This document shows positions 11,816-28,391 of a stretch of DNA of 64,000 nucleotides, in pieces. Below the pieces are notes generated by a model. It had not been told where the DNA came from. It saw only the letters and a list, made by a program, of their open reading frames with translations, and did not search any database. The position numbers and the translations under genes were made by a program. Source of the DNA: Circinella umbellata (taxonomy: Eukaryota > Mucoromycota > Mucoromycetes > Mucorales > Lichtheimiaceae); contig JAIWNF010000060.1 in NCBI GenBank assembly GCA_025093555.1, positions 186,001 through 250,000 of the forward strand. The letters are read 5' to 3'. Position 1 is the stretch's first letter, and each line of letters opens with the position of its first letter.

Positions 11816-13613
11816 GTGTGATGGTAGGTTGATAGTGGTGTGTGTTATATCAATAGAAATTTAATGAAATAAGAAAGACATTAAAAAGTCAATGAGACCC
11901 AAAAGAACAATAATTGAACTGAAGTTTATTAAAATAAAATATTATATTTATTTATATGAATCTTATTATCAGTGGGATATATTGATATGTGTATATGTAG
12001 GATTTATATTTGTCATAGCCGTGTGAATTATGAATATAGGATTAGTGATATTAAGATTAGACTTTGAGCGGTTAACGATATGATATATCTATGCAGCTTT
12101 TATGTTTTATCATTATAGAAGACGGACATCTGTGTTCTTATAAATCTTGGTCCAAATAGGGAAATACATGGGATGTCAGCAAAGCATAATTAAAGATACA
12201 CTATACTTTAGTAATTAAAATGACAAATAATTATCTTTATGAATAATATGTGTTGGATACAACAGTGTGGCAGTCGTCAGTAGTAGAGGTGTTAAGAACT
12301 GTAGTTAGAATCCATTCTTGATGATTGAATGGATGCAGTGGCTATATGTCAACTTTTCCTAAGTTTTCCAATAGTGTTGAAGGCAATTGCCTATTGATTG
12401 TCGTTGTTCATAATAGTGGGGTAGGTGTTGTTAGTGGTATTTCTGTTGTCTCTGTTGCTACTAGTGGTATTTCAGTTAGTCAATTGGTATCTAGGGTGAA
12501 ACAGATTGTTTGACCATTATATTTGTAGAAACCAGTGTCAGGATGCCTGCAATCTCCTGACATGCAAGAGCAGGAAAACGATGATGTTGTTAGTGCGTAA
12601 TTGGCTTAACAAATAGTATTGACATGCTAAAAACGATGACTTACAGAAAATTAAGCATCTCAAACACTTTTTTTGAAATGATGTATACTGCAAAACGGTC
12701 TTCTTGAAAGTATTTATCACCATAGTGTAATCGTAGTTAATAAGCTGCTGACCAATGGAGTGATTAACTGCCAGAAGAGGTAGTTGATTGTGAGCGTCAT
12801 TAATAGTACCCTCAGTACAGTATTTTAACTTGGTTTTCAGATCTTTTCATTTTCTTTTTGGACATACATAATGGAATTTTATTTCAGACATGCTTAATTT
12901 CAGACTATATCTTTATTTTTTGGGACAAGAGGTGTTCCTGGCTTTTTAATAAAAACTTTTATTTAAGCTTGAAAGAACAACTGTGAATTTTATTAAGTAC
13001 CAACCAGAAACCGACACTTATAGTTATGCTGATAGTAATGACGAGATGGATTTCGAAAGTACATATAAAAGTAATTCAGATAAACAACTCAACATCAACA
13101 TGGACTTTCTAAAGTGAATCCGTCAACCACTTGTAGATTCAACTTTCTTATTACCTTTTACATCTCAAATTATCTCTTTACACAAGTCTTTCTAGTTATC
13201 TTTATCAACATATCCGTTCAAAAAAAACAAAAACAAAAAGAACAGAAATATAAAATATGAATCTATATATTTTCGAACAGTAGTTTTCCTTTTTGTTTTC
13301 TCTTCCTCGTTTCGGCATGCGTTTTCCTAGCAAGTGCTGGCACTGTACATCCCCTACAATACATTCAATTTTCTTCTTAACTCATTTTCCTACCTCTATA
13401 GCATAGTGTTTTTTTTTCACCAAACATTGAGATTAGACTTTAATAGATATACGATTTACAAAGTACTTTATTATTTTGTGAATAATAAATCAAATTTAAT
13501 TCTAAGGCGCTTTTCAAACTTTGCTTACCAAAAAAAAAACGAATTATTTCTAAAAAGTCAGCACAGGGCTAATCTTTTTTCTTCTTTTCTCTATAACCAT
13601 AAAATATAAAAAA
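11816..13613. other. Intergenic region upstream of the DDX41-type helicase
   Basis: About 1.8 kb with only short ORFs and no recognisable coding motif. A 7-bp-stem hairpin (tgtcagg...cctgaca) lies at about 12536-12562. The last 400 bases before 13614 are pyrimidine-rich and presumably hold the helicase promoter and 5' UTR. Confidence 0.4.
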
Positions 13614-16468
<2,855 letters not shown>

Positions 16469-16878
16469 TAAAAAGTCAACTTTTAATAATTCAAAAAGGT
16501 TCTCATATTTTTTTTGGAGGGGGGGAGGGAGGGAAAGGAGCAATGAGAGAGATGATGATATCATTTCTTGGGGGGAGGGTTAGCTTAGGATAAGAATGCA
16601 GTTCATCATATTTATTTTTTTAGGCGGACTGTTAAACAAAAAAGAGAAATAACCAAATTAGAAAACTGTTCCTTGCTTTTCTCACTTTTTTTTTTTTTTT
16701 TTTTGTTTTTCTTTATCATTTTTCTTTTACTTTTTTTATTTTAATCGTATCAAAAATAATAATTTGCTTTTAGAATAAAAAGTGAAAATATTTATCAAAG
16801 GGAAATTCTATTCATCCGCTTTTTTTTTTTATTACATTAAACCCACCCTTTTATCTCGTATATCGAAAGATTATATAT

Positions 16879-16880
<2 letters not shown>

Positions 16881-16913
<33 letters not shown>
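16881..16913. repeat. (AT)n microsatellite
   Basis: An uninterrupted AT dinucleotide run of 33 bases lies 35 bases upstream of the start codon of the HMG-box gene, within its probable 5' UTR. Length variation here could be polymorphic. Confidence 0.9.
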
Positions 16914-16915
<2 letters not shown>

Positions 16916-16947
16916 CAAACAAAATAAAATAAAAACCGACCATAAGG

Positions 16948-19043
16948 ATGGAAACACAAGATGAACATTTAATATTCGATATAAATAATCAAGGACATCA
17001 AGAAGTTAAAGATTTTTTGCAACATTGTCGATTACTTCAATATCTTGAAGTTTTTATTGCTGAGGGCTTTGAATCATTACCATCGGTAGATATAAACATT
17101 ATTTATTTTGATAATATGTGTTGTCATATGTATAAAAGTGATCTAATATTTATATTATATATTCTTTTGTTATCACAACAAACTAATAATAATAATAATG
17201 ATAACAATAGTTAATTGAAGTGACAGAGGATGATATGATCGCCATGGGTGTTAAACGGGGTCATCGCAGAGTAAAAAAAAAAAATGTTCTTTCAATTTCT
17301 GTGTTCATTCTAAATTTGGATAACTGCGGTCAAAAAAAAAAGCATGATTTAACCTAATTAAGGAACAATTTTTTCATTAATTATTTTATTCTAGTTGATA
17401 CAAAGAGATATTGTTACTACACGAGGAATGAGTTATAATATTCAGTCACCACCATATACTGATAAAATTGATAGTCATCATCATCGTTTCAGTAAGTTAT
17501 TAATAATAAAGATAAATATATATCTTTTTATTCTCTATTTTTTTTTCATATATACATGTAAAAACCTTGCCCTCCTTTTTATATTTATATACACAAAAAA
17601 AATAAGATTAATTGTTTTATATTTTAAATCGTTCCAGAAACTTCTATGGTATTCTATCAACCTCCCGAAGGAAATCATCAACATCAACATTATTATCGTC
17701 CAGAACATCAACATTCACCATCATCTGTAAATAATGTACCATCAACAACCATTTTAAATATATCATCACCCACATCAGTCGAAGCAGGTCTGTCATCAAC
17801 TGATTCATCATCATCATGTACCAATAGTAATAACAGTACCGATAAACTCCATAATTCACCGTCCTCATCATCTTCATCCAGTGATAATAATAATAATAAT
17901 AACAATAATAATATGATTATTCAACATCAAGCAAAAAGAAAATATCGTAAAAGACCTAAACCCGATTTAAATGCTCCTGCAAAACCTCCTTCAGCTTATG
18001 TTATGTTTTCTAATCATTTACGAGCTGAAATGAAAAATCAAAATTTAACATTTGCCGAGATTTCAAAAATTATTGGTGAAAAATGGAAATCTTTATCAGC
18101 TGAAAAAAAAGACGGCTATGAATTGACAGCCATGCAAGCAAAAGATGCTTATTTAATTGAGATGCAACAATATGCGCGTACACCTGAATATCGACGTTAT
18201 CGTGATTATCTCAAGAATTTTAAGGAAAAACAAGCTGTTGCTCATCAATTGACTTTACGTCAAAGTAGACGACGGTATTCTAATAGATTAGAGTCACCAA
18301 GCAGGTAAAAAAAGAAAGGGGTTTTCTAAATAAATAAATAATTATATACTCATTTATTATTATTCAAATAGTGGCGAAAGCTTAATGGATTCAAGTTCAA
18401 ATTCAATTGAACCATCTGACAGTGGAATTCAAACGGGTACTGATATAAGTGAAAGTAGTAGTAGCAATGATAATACCATTGGAACGGATCCACAAGGACA
18501 AATGTTTCTTATGAAATTACCACAGCAGTCATCAGCGGTTTGTGATTCAAATAATTTAATAAGGTTTTTTTTTTCACCTGTTTGACCCGATCGAACTTGA
18601 AAAAAAAAAATCCAGAAAAATGACCACTACATTGATCATGTTGTTTATATGATAAACTGATTATATATACATTTTTCTTTCGTTTATTTTATAGACAGAA
18701 CAACCAGGATAAAATTGACAACAAAACCAAAAATAAGGTTCTATCAATAGAATCAGAAAAGAATAATAATTATTCCTTGATATTATCATCACTATCATTC
18801 AAACTCGATAATATCAACAGCAGCAAGAACAACAACAATAACAACAGTAACAATAACAATGGCAGTACTATTACCAATAAAAGCCATATCACTATTAGCA
18901 CCTTTCAACAAAATAGAATACGACCCGTCTGTAGTGAATCATGTATTCCAATGAATAAACAACAAAACACTACAACTGAACCATCATCAGCGATAACAAC
19001 AGTTACCAGAACGACCCTACGCTTGCGTAGACATAGTTTTTAA
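16948..19043 (+). CDS. SAM-domain and HMG-box protein (putative transcription factor)
   Basis: Six exons (16948-17085, 17211-17270, 17395-17491, 17638-18304, 18372-18563, 18695-19043) join in frame to about 500 residues. The N-terminal 80 residues read as a SAM domain: VKDFLQHCRLLQYLEVFIAEGF, then LIEVTEDDMIAMGVKRGHRR, the usual helix pattern ending in a GhR-like motif. A Ser/Asn-rich linker follows, then an HMG box from about residue 211 (APAKPPSAYVMFSNHLRAEM ... IGEKWKSL) preceded by a basic KRKYRKRPK stretch likely to be a nuclear signal. The C-terminal 200 residues are low-complexity Ser/Asn/Thr. SAM domains mediate protein association and HMG boxes bend DNA. The single box fits a sequence-specific regulator, but the target genes are unknown. 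It is not an obvious sexM/sexP protein, which are short and lack SAM. Confidence 0.85.
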
Positions 19044-20098
19044 GGATTCAATAACGTCAATACGATTGACTCCAACAAGATTTTGAATATACCGCTTAAC
19101 CATTTATTAATTCCTTTTTTACATATCCTTTTTTTTTTTTAATTTTTGTTTAAAACTCCCTAATCTCTCTCATCTTTTATATATATAACACTTGCTTTTT
19201 ACAAGTGTTTTTTTTTTTACTTTTTATGTATATATGCTAATGGGGTCTGTATATGTGTCATGCCATAGTGAGTTTTTTTTTGTTAGTTTCTTTTTTATTT
19301 CAATAAAGTTATTTCGATACTTTATCTGACCCTTTTTACCATTTATTTGTAATAGATGAGCTTATGTGACTTACTTCGCTATGAGTTGAGGGAGAATGAT
19401 TAAAGATGTATGACGTTATTATTACTTCATAAACTAAAATTAGTTTTGTATTAAGCCCGACAACATTTGTTGAAGTATTACTTGATTGCAGCTTTGTTTA
19501 CATGAATAAATATGTAAATGTTTTTAATGTGCAACAACTTGTTACGTATGTGTAATTTACACTATTATAAAAAAAAAGTAGTAGTACGTAGAGCGAAGGG
19601 GGGTTATGCTAAATGAAAGCTGAAAGAAGAAACACAGTACTTGTGTATTTAACACTTTAGCGTAAAAAGATCATTTTTCCTTCTACTGGAATCTTTTGAA
19701 TTATTTATAGATCTAGTCTTTATATGGATTTGTTTTGTTTTTTATGAAACATCACGTCAGAGACCTTATATGTCTACATAAACACCTATATAATCAAAGG
19801 ACTTACATGTAGGATTCACAGGATCCAGAAAAAATTCAAAAAGACCCTATCAATTAGTTCAAAAAGCTAAACCCCAAAGGTAACCTCATATTTTCTGAGA
19901 CCAAAAAATATATTCTTCTATATTCAACAAAGTTCAACGTTTAAACAATTATGTAATCATACGTATTTAAAAGCTTTATAATATTTACGGTTGTTTAAAA
20001 TCTCATACATAATTTTTTTTTCTTTCCAATTTTTACATAGTGAAAATTACTACTTTGTTGATGTTTATGCTACTAAAATGTCAATGTAATTTCTAAAA
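19044..20098. other. Convergent intergenic region
   Basis: About 1 kb between the convergent 3' ends of the HMG-box gene and the peroxygenase-like gene. It has poly-T tracts and an aataaag polyadenylation-like signal near 19302. No coding signal. Confidence 0.45.
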
Positions 20099-21209
20099 CT
20101 AGTCACTTTTGTCTTCATCCTTGGGTAATGTCGCGTTACTTTGTTGTACCTCTTTAAAATTTTGCCACATTTGTTTTATCAGTTTTAATGTAGACGGTGG
20201 GTGTGGTTGCCAGTTATCTGGGAGCTTTTCGTCAATAAAAAATGAACGTAGGTGATCTTCTTGAATGGCTGCATCTTGTCCAAGTATCTCCAACAAAGAC
20301 GCACTCTCCAGTACAATAGCTAACTATATATTTATAATATAATAGATTCACCATTATATACAGTATATATTATTGTTAGAACATAATACAACAAAATTGA
20401 CAAATATATATATATATATTACGTACTTGGTGATTTGTTCCCATTGAAAAAAGTGGATTATCACGAATCGATTCCAGCCAACATAGTTTACGATGATCAT
20501 TCACATCGTTGCTTGAAACAACTAGCATCTCCTGACTACCTTGATCTCTTGTATTTTCATTAAACCCATTTACATGATTCTTTTCCTCTTCTTTCCGTTT
20601 CTTCGCCAACCGAATCATTCGTTCAAATCGTTCCGGTATAAACCGGTTAGCATCAAAAGGTGGTACATTTGCATCATGTCGACTAAGGGAAACATCATGC
20701 TCAACTGCATTATGAATTCCAAACTGGTTAAAATCAACCATTTTTAGAGGGCGTAAATAGGACATTACTGTATCGGATGGATGTTGTTGTTTAAATTTAG
20801 AAAAAGGTGCTTTACTGATAAAATGAGCAATGAAAGTGGGTACTCCCATGGTAACGACACTTTCAAAGAGTTGCTTTTGAGTAATGTTTCGTCCGTCTCG
20901 AGGTAAAAATCCATGGTTGGCCAATGTATTGAGAGCTGGACAAGGTCCTCGTAAATCAGTTGCACTAGGAGGTTCATAAGGATGTTCTTTTATTATTTTT
21001 AACCATTCTTCTTGATTTTTAGGTTGGAATTGAGAAGCATGTTGTTGGATACTGAACATTTGAAAGGTTACATAGATGGATAATCCAATAAGACCTAGCT
21101 TAGCCATGAGTTTAAATGATTTCTTGAATGAAGAAGGCTTTCTACCATTAGTAACAATCGTGTTAGTGGTAGACGATGATGATGGTAATGTACCGTATTT
21201 TTCATTCAT
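20099..21209 (-). CDS. Membrane-anchored heme-thiolate peroxidase (chloroperoxidase/UPO family)
   Basis: Two exons (21209-20427 and 20323-20099) join in frame to 335 residues. Residues 33-53 form one hydrophobic segment with basic residues before it, which predicts a type II membrane anchor instead of the usual cleaved signal peptide. The signature PCP lies at residues 89-91 in GPCPALNTLANHGFLPRDG; the Cys is the axial heme ligand in this family. The second signature is EHD at residues 170-172 in NAVEHDVSLSRHDA, carrying the magnesium-site and acid-base residues. Family members use hydrogen peroxide for halogenation or oxygen transfer to aromatics and alkanes, or serve in mycotoxin and sterol-type pathways. 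The C-terminal exon covers the helical end of the fold. The substrate cannot be inferred. The family call is firm; location in an internal membrane such as ER or Golgi is inference. Confidence 0.88.
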
Positions 21210-21389
21210 GTTCTTATTAGCGACAAGAAAGAAAGAAAGGGAGAGAAATTAAAGTTTCCAAAAAGCAAAAGAAAAAGAAAAAAGGGAAAAAAAAAGCAAA
21301 AAGATTTTATATATTTCTAAATTTACATTTTACAATAAACAAAGTTTGATCATGCATCATTATTTATGTACTCTTTTTTTTATATATAT

Positions 21390-24300
21390 CTACGAACTAG
21401 CAGTATTAATAGTTTGTTTCTTCCATCCACATTCTTCATTAGGATCCATCACCATATCAATCAATGGGAAATAATGATTCACCATTTTGACTGAAAGCAT
21501 CATAGGTACATTATCAAAGCTGACACATCGTACACGAACATAAGTATTATCAGGAATATCTTTCACTGCTTGAATAAGATCATCCAATGTGACCACTTTA
21601 ACTGCATTGATATGTGTCACCCAATTCGTAGGTACTAGTCCGTACATATAAGCAGGTGAACCTTTGGATCTTGCAGAGATATAAATTTTAGAAGGTAATG
21701 ATTTACTTTGTTGTAAAACAGCCTTGTGAGGTTCTTGCAAAACAGCGCCACCCCAAAATACGACTCGATTGGTACCGGCACCAGAAATGGGGGTTGTCTT
21801 GACTTTCACTGTCATTTCTTTCTTTTGCCGTAAGATGGTCATTTCCAATTCTTCTGCTTCGTATTGTACATCCAGTTCATACATGCGGGTAATGACTTTA
21901 CCATTCACAGCCAAAATCAAATCTAATTCTTTGAGAACATCACGACTTTCACTACATGCTTCTGTTCGTCGAATCATAAATACTTGATGTTTGGCATGGT
22001 TGGCATCTTGTACTTTACGAATCCATTCATCTGACATACCCATAGCAGAAGCTTGAGCCATTTGAACAGGCATTAATTCAATATCAAGACTTCGCAAATT
22101 GACTGGTTCATCACGTTGTAAACGTTCCAAGACAGGCAATAGTGTTGAAATATGTAAACCAAGATGATATTCATTATCATGGCCATTCATATTACGTTCA
22201 CCCAAATAACTTAACCATAAACCTTGTACTTTCCCATCTTCAGAAGCAAGTAAACCAGATGAACATTGGAGTGCTAAAGGTGTATCTAAAGTGATACCAT
22301 CTTGATTGATACCTCTGAATCGTGGAGTCTAGAATAAATCATTTAGTTTTTTTTTTGTTTGCTTTTTTTGAGTAAAAAAACAAAAAGTACATTGTTACAC
22401 AACTTACGCCGTTATGCGGAATGGTCACACAAGTAATATCAGTGACAACTGTATTGAGACAAACAGGCCGTTGATTATGATTATGAGCTACTAAAGTTAC
22501 ACGATGACCTTGTTCAAGAGTTTTATCACTGAGAGGTGCACTTAAAACATTAGTATCACCAATAAGTTTGGGATCATACTTGACAATAGCATAATTATGA
22601 GTTGGATGAAGATACTAAAAGAAAATGAAACGAAATTAAAGTTGTAAGTAAATAAAACAAATAAGCACGATATCATCCATAGAATCTACTATTTTTTTGA
22701 AATTTCCACAATGAACTATTCCCCCCCCCACTTACAATCACTTTGCCAGGAATAACCAATGAATCAGCTACAGTAATAGTTAAATCACCCATAGCAGTAG
22801 GAACAATACTACGTGCAACTACAACAAATCCACGTTCCTTATCAATAATAACACCTGCACCTAATTTACGATTACGTGGGAAACCATCCAAACGACATGG
22901 CATATAATAGCTCACTTTAACAAGACAACGAATCAATTCTTTAGATGCTCCCAAACTATCATCTAATTCAATGAATCGTTTTGTAGATGGTTCAATAGGA
23001 CGAGGTGGAATAGGTTTACCAAAATCTGTATAATCCCAAAGACCTGTCTTATCATTTCGTACAGCTAATCGGAAACCAGACCAATGTCGATCCACTTGAA
23101 CAACAGAAACAAGAATTGTATGTGTGTCAGCAATAGAATAATATACAATAGGGACTCGAGCACGATCAGGGATAGTCTTCATGACTTCAATAAATGTATC
23201 CAAGTTAGGAGTATCTTTGTCATCCACTGATTTAACAATCCAACCATTATCAGGACCATCCAATCGGAACACTATTAAAGAATAAGTTTTTAATGGGTTT
23301 TTGTTTTTCTTATATCATTTCCCCAAAAATAAATATTGATAAAATAAAAAAAAAAAAACTTACTGCCAGATGGTTCGGAAACATAAACACCACGACAAGG
23401 GACACAATAAGCTCGTGCTAATTGATACGACACTTCGTTCAATTTCGAACCACCAACTTCGACATATCGATCTGGTGTACTGAAAATGAGTTAGTATATA
23501 TAAATTAATAAGTAAAAATTTGATATTTTCAATATATAATCGGACACACGAACTTACATAGCATGAAGATCGCCCACTTGAACAGTTAATTCCAATGTTT
23601 TACCACCACGTTCAAGAACAACATCAATATCTTTACCCACATTCGAATCCAACATTGCTTCCAATGGAACAAATCGTGTAATATATTGACCATTCATTGT
23701 CAATAAAATATCACCTTCTTCCATTTTACCATGTGCAGGTCCCTCAGGTAGAACTGTTTCCACAACAAGCATACCGATTTCATCTTTATTTTCCTTTCGT
23801 AACTTTTCCTCTGTTTCTGCCTTTAATCCCAAACGACGTACTTCATCAAATGGTCGATATCTATTATTATATTATATTTTAACCCATCCGATCACCAAAA
23901 AATATCAGTTAATACTAACTCCCCCAATCTAATATTTAAAAATATATTTGATTGAAATAATCCTCCAACTTACACAAATTGGGTTTGAATATCACCTCGA
24001 GGAACAGGTTCACCACGTTGAACATATTGAAGTGCACGTTTAATTCTATCCAATGGTAAAAAGAAATCGGTAGCAGCTTTGGTATGACCACCCGCTTGTA
24101 AAGCAACAGCATTACCATCAATATCAATTACAGGAGATCCAGAACTTCCACCACTTGTACTTGAAGCTGCTTGTCTAAAATATAATATCATTCAGAAAGA
24201 GAAAGAAAGTACCCACTTAAAACTTAATAAAACAAATCCATTTTTTTTTTTGCGATTTCTTTCTTCGGTCATTCTTATCTCTCCAACTTACAAGTAAAAT

Positions 24301-25070
24301 GTATTAAAATCATTATATGTCAAATCACCATAATCAGGAGTATTACGATCCAAACGTGAAATAGAACCTGCCAAGATACTCAACTTTTCACCAGCATCGT
24401 TACTATATAATACATATTGGTTCAATATAATAGAGATAAAAATATTTATAATTTGAATCACGCGTTGTTTCCTCCCCCTCATTTCATAAATATTATGTCA
24501 TTTACCCAACAACACGTATATCTAAGCCAACTTTGGCTAACTCAGGGCGTAGTTCTACTTGAGTTACAGGCATATACTTGATTTTGCTTGGATCGAATCT
24601 ATAAACGTGATTATGTTAAGGATTTTTTGGTTAGTGTTTTTTAGAAGAAAGAAAAATATAATCTAGTGCCATTTTTTTTCTTCTCTTATTAGAAAAAATG
24701 CTAAGATAACATCATATAAAATAAAATAAAACAATAGAGTCATCCTTTTGCGCAGCTTCGGTTGTAAAAAAAAAAACCACATACTTTAAGAAACCAAAGT
24801 CATGAACGGGATCGCGATAGATTGGATAAACATCAACTTCTTCATGATCATGACAAACGGCTTCACCAACAAATGGACCAGCACAAGCAACGTGACGATT
24901 CGTGAGAATAATGCCATTCTTTGCATCCACAATGAATCCCGATGCTTCCGAAGTTTCCGGGCCTATAATAATAATAATAAGAATAATAATAATTTTTTTT
25001 ATTGTTATATAGTTAATAAAAATAATATGATACATATGTATATACTGTCTCACCCGTTCCCTCCTATCCC

Positions 25071-25107
<37 letters not shown>

Positions 25108-25445
25108 AGAGCAAGCTAATATTTACCTTCCGTGTCAAAAGCAGCCACTTGACTGAATCGGATCGAAACGATCGCTTTGACAACCTTTTCGATCGTTGAT
25201 TGCCATTTTGTAGGTTTTAAGGGAGCAATATCACTAGCGGGTTGTTCGTCAAGAAGCATATTATCTTCTTCTTTTATACCATCACGATGTTCATTTTCTG
25301 TCGTTTGTTCTTCAAAAGAACTATTACCGTTATAATCTTCTCTTTTACGTCTTTTGGCAGGATGTTGGTTAGGTGCAGGTGAATCACCACCTTCAAAGTT
25401 TCTTTCTTTAGGTAAAAGAGGTTGATTACCTTGTTGTGGAATCAT
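21390..25445 (-). CDS. NMA111: HtrA-type nuclear serine protease, NMA111 family
   Basis: Ten exons run from the ATG at 25445 to the stop at 21390: about 25445-25127, 24962-24785, 24598-24506, 24402-24292, 24174-23974, 23860-23558, 23480-23364, 23271-22736, 22614-22408 and 22328-21390. They give about 1,000 residues, matching yeast Nma111 (997). The N-terminus has a basic KRRKRED nuclear-signal-like cluster. The protease triad is visible as His in TNRHVACAG, Asp in VHDFGFLK and Ser in [12 protein letters not shown]-like domains follow ([15 protein letters not shown]), then a second degenerate protease half ([17 protein letters not shown]) and further PDZ-like repeats. This tandem layout is unique to Nma111-type proteins. 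In yeast it cleaves the apoptosis inhibitor Bir1 and affects lipid homeostasis. The gene looks intact and ordinary. Confidence 0.95.
25074..25101. repeat. (AT)n microsatellite in NMA111 intron 1
   Basis: An AT dinucleotide run of about 28 bases lies inside the first intron of the protease gene. Confidence 0.85.
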
Positions 25446-26638
25446 TTAATTATTTTTTTTAATAGTCGAAATAATAATAATAATATAAAAAGGGAATGTA
25501 TATAATATAAAGATAGTGTTATGTGTTTATTTAATAGATCAGAATAAAAGAAAGAGAGATCTTTTTATTTTTTTTTGACAATGCTAATAAAAAAAAAAAA
25601 AGAAAAGAACTGCGACACGTTTCTTTGAACTTAAAATTTATACCGAAAATGTAAGAGTTTCTTTTTAATTACTACGCAAATGTATATCAATTATTTATAT
25701 TGGTTATTAAACAATAAAAAGTATCATAAGCCTTTTAATCAATTACTTTTATATTTTATTCATAGTATTATTGTCAATGTTTAAATAATAGCATGTATAC
25801 AAGAGGTTTCAAAAAGTATAGTAGGTTATATAATATATATATAGTTAATAGTTGTACTTAGCAATATGGATCAAATATGATTGATTCGTCGTATAAATGC
25901 GTGGTATGTATATTCTACTTTGTACGTAAAAAAACGAGAAAGATAATTGTGTATCCATCTCTTCTCGCTGATAGAACAAAAAACAGCCTTTTTTCTAATT
26001 ATTCTTCGACACCGATCGTAGTTTACTGGCAGCATTGTAAAATCATAAAGCATACGCGTTTTAAAGCGTTTCACATTATATTATCTTATACAGGCGGAAT
26101 TTCAAGTGGCTTACTTGACTTTGAACCAAATACTTTATAGTCAGGATTATGAAAATTAATCTGAAGTCGTCATTTAGTTTGACATATTTTTATTCACTCA
26201 TATTTTGATATGATCATGAAGGATTCATTGTAATACATAATAGTATATTAGAAGTTTAAGGAAGATATGCTCATCGTGGATATCTTTAACAGTATTATTT
26301 GTTCGTTCGTTGACTGATGTAAATATGTCCCAGGTATGAGATGGGGTATGTTCACTTAAACATTTCTGATGGATACCTTTATTGTATCCACCTTGAAGCT
26401 GGCTTTTTCTTTATATCAAAGTTGATATTTTATATTCATACATATTAATTTTTACAATACCAAGAAGAACGTGGATTTTTTATCAATAAATGTAATAACT
26501 TTTTTTTATTTGGTTGTAATGAGGTAAGGTACATAATAAAAAGAATATAGGAAAAAGTAAAGTCTTACTGATAAGTAAACAATTACGTACAAGTTGATAA
26601 ATCAGTTGGTGATTATTTAAAAACATCACTTTGATGGA
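25446..26638. other. Intergenic region with possible gene debris
   Basis: About 1.2 kb holding the NMA111 promoter. Short ORFs occur on both strands at 25870-26140. A minus-strand reading around 26140-25900 could be decayed coding sequence, but I see no motif. Confidence 0.35.
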
Positions 26639-28391
26639 TGGTGTCCTGTAGTGTTCCTTCTTTTTCTATTTCTTGTCTTATCCAAAATGAAACTGGCAGC
26701 GGTTCCTAATAATGAATCCCACTGCCAAGATTCATTAATGTTATTGTTGCGCCAGGGAATACTGTGCAACAAGAACTTCCTTCAACTGACTTAAATTTGC
26801 GACATAGCCCGATAATTCTGAAATAGACATTGGACATTCTACTATGAGTGATTCCGTCATGGTATAAAGTCCATCTGCTTTCAATTGTATTATATAATAG
26901 ATGATATGGGGAGCTACAATATATAACAAAACACATTCAAGTGTAAATACTTGTTCTTTTTTCTATTTTATTGATAACTTTACCTACAGCATGTATGCTT
27001 AAATTTCCTTATAACATGTTTGGTCGATTATGGTTTAGCCAAACATTCCAAGTCGAACAAGGCTCCAGTTGACCAAACAGTGGTTACATGCTGTTGTAAG
27101 AGGTTTGGCCTCCCCGTACCCGATGTTAACACCATTATCTGCTTCATGGATAAATGATGTTATAATACAATCAGGATTTCCATTAAACGTAGGTGCATGT
27201 GATACTGATTTGTCCGCTACTTCTATAAGCATAAAATCCAACCGAATGTTTAACATGATTGTCAAAAAGTGGTTGAATCATAGGCAATAAATATCTCGTG
27301 AATTATGTAGTTTCAGAAATAGATTCATATGTAGGATTCATCGGAAGTATTTGAATTACCTGCGGCACAGATATCACCAGCTATCTGAGACCTTGAATGC
27401 ATGTTTGAGTGCATGTTTGGCGTTATTTCTTGACATCCATACAACTCCTCGCATTCGGCACACAATTTGCTTCAAGGGCAAATAGCCACATGCTAACTTA
27501 TTGGGAGTTATTGATGGCCCCACCCAAACGTTTATTTGGATGCACAAACTTGTAGGTAGTTGAGGTGGAAGACGATTCATGAGAAGAATCGATGACAATG
27601 CAAACACCCACGTTCTCCATTCCATATCTTTCATGAAAGCGACTTTTGTGGTGTTCGGTAAAATAATTCCGAAACGTCGGTGTCATTCACAAATAATCTA
27701 TCGACACCTGGTCGCTTTAAAGTTATTAAAAGCCCTTTTTCTGATTGTTGCAATGTATCTGGCAATGATGATAATCGTGTCTCTGGGGTGGAAGAAGGCA
27801 CAAAAGGTGGTGTAGCCACACAATTATCATCAATACTGGGTTCAGTACCGCTTTCAGATAACGTAGGTGCTTTTTTGGCACTACGAGAAACATTTTCAAC
27901 TTCATGCTAAAACAAATAATAACATAAGTATTTATTGTATAACATGCTCATTTCTTTTATCCAAATGACTGCCTTCTCATCCCTCCGATCTTCAACGTTT
28001 TGATGGTTATTTGTAGAAATGTTTTCAGAACTTTCACCTATCCTTTCTTCTCCAATATCTTGTATTCTTCGTGCTAACATGTTGCTACTCGTAATTCTTA
28101 TTCCTGAATTAAGGTTGTCCTCGCTCCTCTTTTCTCTCCATTCAAGTTCTTTCCACTTATATAGGGCTACGAACTGTTCCTTGAGGATTTTTTCTTCAGA
28201 CCAACTTAGGACCAAGGCCCATAGTCAAAACTTTCAAAACAATCTTCTAAACGATTGTTGTAGGTTTCAACAGATTGCAAACCTTTTATTTGTGATTTTG
28301 ATCTTGTCAAAGGCGTTTCTAGCAGTGGTGCAACAAGTGAGTGTGCAAAAAAATGGGGTTTAACTGAAAATAGACAAGCTGCTAATTTCAA
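26639..28391 (-). pseudogene. Decayed lineage-specific gene, possible PD-(D/E)XK nuclease-like family
   Basis: Several minus-strand open segments follow each other: 28391-28206 (starts MKLAACLFSVKPHFF), 28215-27907 (WSEEKILKEQFVALYKW), 27900-27631, 27686-27498, 27430-27360 and 27225-27035. A last segment in a new frame runs at 26985-26741. The 27225-27035 part reads HAPTFNGNPDCIITSF followed 16 residues later by IGYGEAKP. That is a P-D-(x)n-G-E-x-K layout as in PD-(D/E)XK nucleases. Downstream, IIQLKADGLYTMTESL and SISELSGYVANLSQL resemble the C-terminal half of hypothetical proteins that I associate with Mucorales genomes. An in-frame TAA after RLGMFG at about 27036 and a frame change before the last segment indicate a dead copy. 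The family assignment is from memory and uncertain. Confidence 0.5.

Noticed and set aside
16881..16913. CRISPR-like or tandem functional array
   Set aside because: It is a simple AT microsatellite with no spacers.
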